From the NCBI GenBank assembly GCA_031552845.1, contig JAVBMC010000061.1, positions 1-19,005 of the forward strand: a stretch of DNA of 19,005 nucleotides, written 5' to 3'. A program made the position numbers and the translations under genes. Below, one piece after another: positions 15,419 to 19,005 of this stretch. The stretch comes from JAVBMC01 sp031552845. GTDB taxonomy: Bacteria > Verrucomicrobiota > Kiritimatiellia > RFP12 > DVOR01. The notes under the pieces are model-generated. The model worked only from the letters and a program-made list of their open reading frames with translations. It searched no databases and was not told the origin of the DNA. Numbering within the stretch: the stretch's first letter is position 1; every line of letters begins with the position of its first letter.

Positions 15419-15447
15419 ATTATACATACCTTCAGGTCAGTATGCAA
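15419..15447 (-). promoter_or_regulatory. Promoter of the regulator and efflux operon
   Basis: On the minus strand, TTGCAT (15447-15442), exactly 17 bases, then a perfect TATAAT (15424-15419). The -35 box matches three of six consensus bases; the -10 box is perfect. The spacing and the operator lying between the boxes support it. Transcription would start near 15412, only about four bases before the chosen ATG. Confidence 0.7.
15423..15446. promoter_or_regulatory. AcrR-box-like operator
   Basis: TACATAC (15423-15429), ten bases, then GTATGCA (15440-15446). The arms are inverted repeats matching at six of seven positions. The known E. coli AcrR site has the same TACATAC-N10-GTATGTA layout. 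It fills the spacer between the -35 and -10 boxes, where a bound TetR-type dimer would block RNA polymerase. A second, offset palindrome core ACCT-TC-AGGT lies within it at 15428-15437. Confidence 0.7.
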
Positions 15448-15451
15448 GCAG

Positions 15452-15481
15452 GAAAATATATCTTTCCAAAAAAATATTTTC
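15452..15481 (-). terminator. Weak AT-rich stem after the beta-helix gene
   Basis: GAAAATAT (15452-15459) and ATATTTTC (15474-15481) are perfect 8-bp inverted arms around a 14-base loop, with a T-run inside the loop on the minus strand. The stem is AT-rich, so it would be a poor intrinsic terminator. The same region could serve as an UP element for the regulator promoter. Either role is uncertain. Confidence 0.25.
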
Positions 15482-15498
15482 GCCTGTCCCTATCCTGT

Positions 15499-18400
15499 CT
15501 AATCCGTCAGAGCCACCACCTCGACACGGAAGAATTGCGCGCCCTCCTGCACTCCGGGTTGTAAAACTACCTTATATACAGCCGACTCCGTCCCGACCGC
15601 GATCTCTTCCGTCAACTGAGCCGGCACCTCGCTCCAAACCAACCGCCCCCCGGCAAACTCTCCCGTCATCATCACCAATCGCGACACCACCCCCAATACG
15701 GACTCCAAACGCGCCAAAGCCGACGCTGTACTCTCTACGCCATTCCCTACGGCAATCTCCAATCGTACTTCCATCGAGCCATCACTGCCCGCCTCAAACT
15801 TCAACGCTTGCACGGCGATACGAGGAGCAAACGCCTCCAACACCCCCGGCGCCAACAGCTCCTGCAGTGTCCAGCCCATGCAATCCGCATCCTTCAAAAA
15901 CACACCAAACGCCTCCGTCGTTTTACCGGGATATGCCTGCCCATAACGCAACGCCGCGGCATCAGCCTGTGCCTGCCCTACTCCGACCAAAAAGCGTCCG
16001 CTCAAAGCCACATCCGTCGTTTCACCATTCAAACCAAACACCACCGCGCCTCCGCCCTCGGCAACCTCATACGCCCCCATATCCACCCCCGCGCCGGCAA
16101 TACGCGCCACGCCACCCAAATCCAACGCCCAATCCACCAGCCTGCTCAACCCCGCATCAATACACGGCGAACCCGCTGCCAATCTAAAATCTCCCGTAGC
16201 ATCCACAAACAAAGGCGCCACACACACATTCCCCTCTCCCGCCTGCAACGGTTCCGAACAACAATACGCCATCACCGCATCAGAAGCATTTCCCCCTGCG
16301 TTCCCCCACACAATACAATTAGATGTCCGCGATCTATACACGCCACCCGCCTCAAACCCCGCATTCGCGCTGACCGTACACTGCACCAATTCTCCCCCAT
16401 ACGCACCGCCACCGTACTCCTTGGTTTTATTCCCTGTCAGCAAACAATTCGTCAAAGCGCTATTGTACGCCCCTCCGCCAACATTTGCCGTATTTTTTTG
16501 CAACACACAATGCGATGCACTCCCCTGATACATCCCCCCGCCGGATGTCACGGCAGAATTCTCAGCCACCACACACCCAACAAGACGAGCCCCCGCCGTG
16601 CCCCCGCCATATGCCGCCGCATTACTCACCACCACGCAGTCCACCAACGTACTTCCATAAGCCCCGCCCCCATACGACGTTGACTGATTATTCCTTAACA
16701 CACACGATCGCAAAGTTCCGTAACGGACACCAGCTCCTCCCCCTTGTTTCTCAAAACCATCGCGTACTGTAAACCCTTCTAACACCGTATTCGTATGACC
16801 TGCCGCACTCCCCAAGGTAGCGCATCTGGCAATCTGATCCCCATAAATTGATGTACTGCCAGCGCCATTCACACTGCGAATCGTAATCGCCTTATCAATA
16901 CAATAAATCGGCGAGTAGATGCCATCCGTTACAAGGATTTCATCCCCTGCGATAGCAGCCGCCACCGCCGCCTGAATCGTCCGCTTTGCTGTCGCCCAAG
17001 TCAACCCATCGCCCGAATCATCCGGCCGCGTCGCATCCACGAGCCACGTCGCGTGCCAATGCGCAAACACCGTTGCGGGGCCCTCCGGCAATACAATCAA
17101 ATCCTCCGTAGCCGGATATCCATAATCACGCGCAGTCCACCACCCCGCAAACCGATACCCCGTTCGCACCGGCGCCGGCAAAGCCCCCAACGCCGTCCCC
17201 GCCGTCACCATCACCACCTCAGGCTCCACTGTTCCGCCACACGCATCCAACGTCACCGGCAACGGAACCTCCAACAACCGCCAATGCGCAAACAACGTCT
17301 TCATCGCATCGGCCGACGCCACCATTCCATCCGTCACCAACGCACCTTCCTCACGCGCTGTCCACCACCCCTCAAAGGCATAACCCACCCTAACTGGCTC
17401 AGGCAACATGCCTAAAGGATCTCCCTCGAAAGCCGTCAAACTCGTCAGCGCAACACTACCGCCATTCGCATCCAGCTCCACGGTCATCAACAGTACTCCC
17501 TCGTAGGCACCCATATCGACCCGTGTATTACCAATTCGCCGTTGCCCCGCTAAATCAAGCCTACCTATACACGCAGTATTGATTCCCGCGTTCAAGCACG
17601 GCGAGCCGGTTAATAACCTAAAATTTCCTACGTCTGCATCCACAAACAACGGATCCACAAATATGTTTCCTTCACCTTCCACCGCGTCACCCAAACAGCA
17701 ATACGCCGCCGTATTCGTCGCGCCCAACCAAACATCCGCCTCATTTTGCGCGATATTCCCCCACACAATACTATTCTCCAATGAGCAATTCCATGTTCCC
17801 CCTCCATACCATCCAGCAGAATTGGCTGTTACCGTACAATTCACCAATACTGACTCTCCTGCGCCACCGCCCAGTAGAGTATTACCAAAGCAGATCAAAC
17901 TATTTGCAACCGTCGCCTTAAAAGCACCAGCCCCCGCATCTCCCGCTTGATTGTTGATCAGCGCACATCTATTCACTCGACTTCCATAGACGCCGCCCCC
18001 GGCATCGGTTGCAAAACAATTCGTAATCACACACGCCGTCAACGTTCCCATCAAGGCTCCCCCGCCATAACTTACGATATTCTCGGTGTGAGCCGCTCTT
18101 CCATTACATAATGTAAAACCAATCAATTCAACCGATACATCCGTCAGCTTATAAGGGTCACACAACAAAGCGCATCTATTCGTCCCCCCGCCATCAATCA
18201 CCGTTGCCGCCGCGCCACTGGTACTGCGGATCGATAACGCATGCGTCTTCGCGACAATCGGATCATACACCCCCGGCGCCACGCAAATCAAGCTCCCTGC
18301 AACCGAGACATCCACCGCTGCCTGAATGCTCCGCTTTGCGCCCGCCCAACTCCGCCCGTCACCCGAATCATTCGGCCGCGCCGCATTCACATAAAACACC

Positions 18401-19005
18401 GGCCGTGCACGGGGCGGTTCAACGCCTTGATTCTCAAACGCCCCCATATCCACGCCCGCGCCAAACACCCGTACATTTCCATCCAAATCCACCGCTCCAA
18501 CAACCACACCCGCGCCACCTACATTGAGACAGGGCGATGTCAGCAGTAATCGATAATTTCCCTCCTCTGCATACGCAAACATCGGGTCAGTCATAATATT
18601 CCCCACCCCTGCCAACAACGGTTCACTGCACGAGAATGAGGCGGCCTGCACGTTATTACAATTATCATCCCCATTGCCGGCCGTATTCCCCCACACGATA
18701 CTATTATACAGCGTCCCCCCCATCAGCCCGCCGCCTTCATTCCCGCAATAATTCGCCGTCACAGTACAATTCGTCACAGCACAATACGTCAATCCGCCGC
18801 CGCGCGAAACCGTCTCATTCCCATCCACCAGACAATTTATCAGTGTCGAACTAAACGCGCCCCCGCCCCCTGCCTCGGCACGATTCCCCGACAAGCGGCA
18901 ACGCTCCAACACCGAATAACACGCTCCCCCGCCCGTCGGCGCAACGTTCAACTCCAGCACACACTCACGCAACGTCCCCCCATACGCTCCCGCACCAGCC
19001 CCCCT
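15499..19005 (-). CDS. Large secreted/surface beta-helix protein with InlB-type repeats, 5' end missing
   Basis: The visible 1168 residues are the C-terminal part. The frame is open through the window edge (last codons read RGAGAGAYGGT), so no start or signal peptide is seen. Layout, N to C: beta-helix coils ending in an anchor module with VDMGAFE (to about 18421); a second unit starting YVNAARPNDSGDG with ten or so coils and VDMGAYE (18396-17500); two InlB B-repeats (LDANGG...GWW...FAHW and LDACGG...GWW...FAHW, 17481-17053); a third unit VDATRPDDSGDG with seven regular coils and VDMGAYE (17043-16063); and an unrecognised 187-residue C-terminal domain ending GAQFFRVEVVALTD. Beta-helix proteins of this kind are usually secreted and bind or process polysaccharides, but I see no catalytic motif. 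It may be an adhesin or surface structure. It is not obviously linked to the efflux operon 50-100 bases away. Confidence 0.85.
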   Translation of the reverse strand, partial: RGAGAGAYGGTLRECVLELNVAPTGGGACYSVLERCRLSGNRAEAGGGGAFSSTLINCLVDGNETVSRGGGLTYCAVTNCTVTANYCGNEGGGLMGGTLYNSIVWGNTAGNGDDNCNNVQAASFSCSEPLLAGVGNIMTDPMFAYAEEGNYRLLLTSPCLNVGGAGVVVGAVDLDGNVRVFGAGVDMGAFENQGVEPPRARPVFYVNAARPNDSGDGRSWAGAKRSIQAAVDVSVAGSLICVAPGVYDPIVAKTHALSIRSTSGAAATVIDGGGTNRCALLCDPYKLTDVSVELIGFTLCNGRAAHTENIVSYGGGALMGTLTACVITNCFATDAGGGVYGSRVNRCALINNQAGDAGAGAFKATVANSLICFGNTLLGGGAGESVLVNCTVTANSAGWYGGGTWNCSLENSIVWGNIAQNEADVWLGATNTAAYCCLGDAVEGEGNIFVDPLFVDADVGNFRLLTGSPCLNAGINTACIGRLDLAGQRRIGNTRVDMGAYEGVLLMTVELDANGGSVALTSLTAFEGDPLGMLPEPVRVGYAFEGWWTAREEGALVTDGMVASADAMKTLFAHWRLLEVPLPVTLDACGGTVEPEVVMVTAGTALGALPAPVRTGYRFAGWWTARDYGYPATEDLIVLPEGPATVFAHWHATWLVDATRPDDSGDGLTWATAKRTIQAAVAAAIAGDEILVTDGIYSPIYCIDKAITIRSVNGAGSTSIYGDQIARCATLGSAAGHTNTVLEGFTVRDGFEKQGGGAGVRYGTLRSCVLRNNQSTSYGGGAYGSTLVDCVVVSNAAAYGGGTAGARLVGCVVAENSAVTSGGGMYQGSASHCVLQKNTANVGGGAYNSALTNCLLTGNKTKEYGGGAYGGELVQCTVSANAGFEAGGVYRSRTSNCIVWGNAGGNASDAVMAYCCSEPLQAGEGNVCVAPLFVDATGDFRLAAGSPCIDAGLSRLVDWALDLGGVARIAGAGVDMGAYEVAEGGGAVVFGLNGETTDVALSGRFLVGVGQAQADAAALRYGQAYPGKTTEAFGVFLKDADCMGWTLQELLAPGVLEAFAPRIAVQALKFEAGSDGSMEVRLEIAVGNGVESTASALARLESVLGVVSRLVMMTGEFAGGRLVWSEVPAQLTEEIAVGTESAVYKVVLQPGVQEGAQFFRVEVVALTD
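16303..16743 (-). repeat. Seven tandem beta-helix coils, 20-23 residues each
   Basis: Each coil follows GGGaY..(A/T)L..C.(V/L)..N, for example GGGAYGSTLVDCVVVSN and GGGAYNSALTNCLLTGN. Every coil has a glycine triplet (pair in the last), a Cys at the same place and an Asn four or five residues later. Matching but less regular coils occur in the two earlier units. The glycine codons give the C-rich plus strand seen throughout this stretch. Confidence 0.85.
17053..17481 (-). repeat. Pair of InlB-type B repeats
   Basis: Two ~67-residue copies in tandem (17481-17281 and 17256-17053) share LDA.GG, LP.PVR.GY.F.GWWTAR and a closing FAHW. This is the Listeria-Bacteroides B-repeat pattern, a beta-grasp-like extracellular module. 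They act as a linker between two beta-helix units. Confidence 0.9.

Noticed and set aside
16303..18972. Possible CRISPR or satellite array
   Set aside because: The regular spacing is codon-phased and encodes protein coils in one long open frame. The DNA units vary freely at silent positions and there are no exact repeats with unique spacers.
18840..19005. Possible G-quadruplex on the minus strand
   Set aside because: There are long G runs (GGGGGCGGGGG near 18857-18870), but four closely spaced runs are not present, and glycine-triplet codons explain them.
1..19005. tRNA or rRNA genes
   Set aside because: I looked for the TTCGANNC arm with paired stems in the gaps between genes and saw none. 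The gaps are too short except at 1-295 and 2629-2898.

Overview
This window looks like the chromosome of a Gram-negative bacterium, most likely from the PVC group (Kiritimatiellota, Lentisphaerota or Verrucomicrobia). The inference rests on the long secreted mosaic protein at the right end. It combines parallel beta-helix coils, 'choice-of-anchor Q'-type modules ending in a VDMGA(Y/F)E motif, and InlB-type B repeats, a mix very common in those phyla. An outer-membrane lipoprotein channel and tripartite RND pumps show a double membrane. The assignment is not proven, because no rRNA or ribosomal marker is present.

Left part, plus strand, 1-3782. A non-coding leader with inverted repeats precedes a polysaccharide flippase-like membrane protein (296-1678). 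It overlaps by ATGA a membrane-anchored Mrr-type endonuclease (1675-2628). The last 32 shared codons of the flippase (1547-1642) occur a second time just after the endonuclease (2671-2766) at 91/96 identity, followed by a different 3' end with its own stop. The endonuclease therefore lies in an insertion that duplicated the end of the host gene and gave the flippase a new tail. Next comes an NYN (PIN-like) nuclease-domain protein with two tandem zinc ribbons (2899-3726), with a recognisable promoter and a bidirectional terminator (3748-3782).

Middle part, minus strand, 15447 down to 3808. This is an apparent seven-gene operon in the order TetR/AcrR-type regulator, membrane-fusion protein, RND pump, second membrane-fusion protein, second RND pump, TolC/OprM-type outer-membrane lipoprotein, guanylate kinase. 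Gaps are 1 to about 54 bases. The two adaptor-pump pairs are paralogous and must share one outer-membrane channel if they work locally. The regulator promoter has its -35 and -10 boxes wrapped around a 24-bp AcrR-box-like operator, which implies autoregulation of the whole operon.

Right part, minus strand, 15499 to the window edge. This is the C-terminal 1168 residues of a very large surface or secreted beta-helix protein whose start lies outside the window.

The efflux operon is standard in chemistry but doubled in layout. The most unusual structure is the endonuclease insertion with the duplicated gene end.
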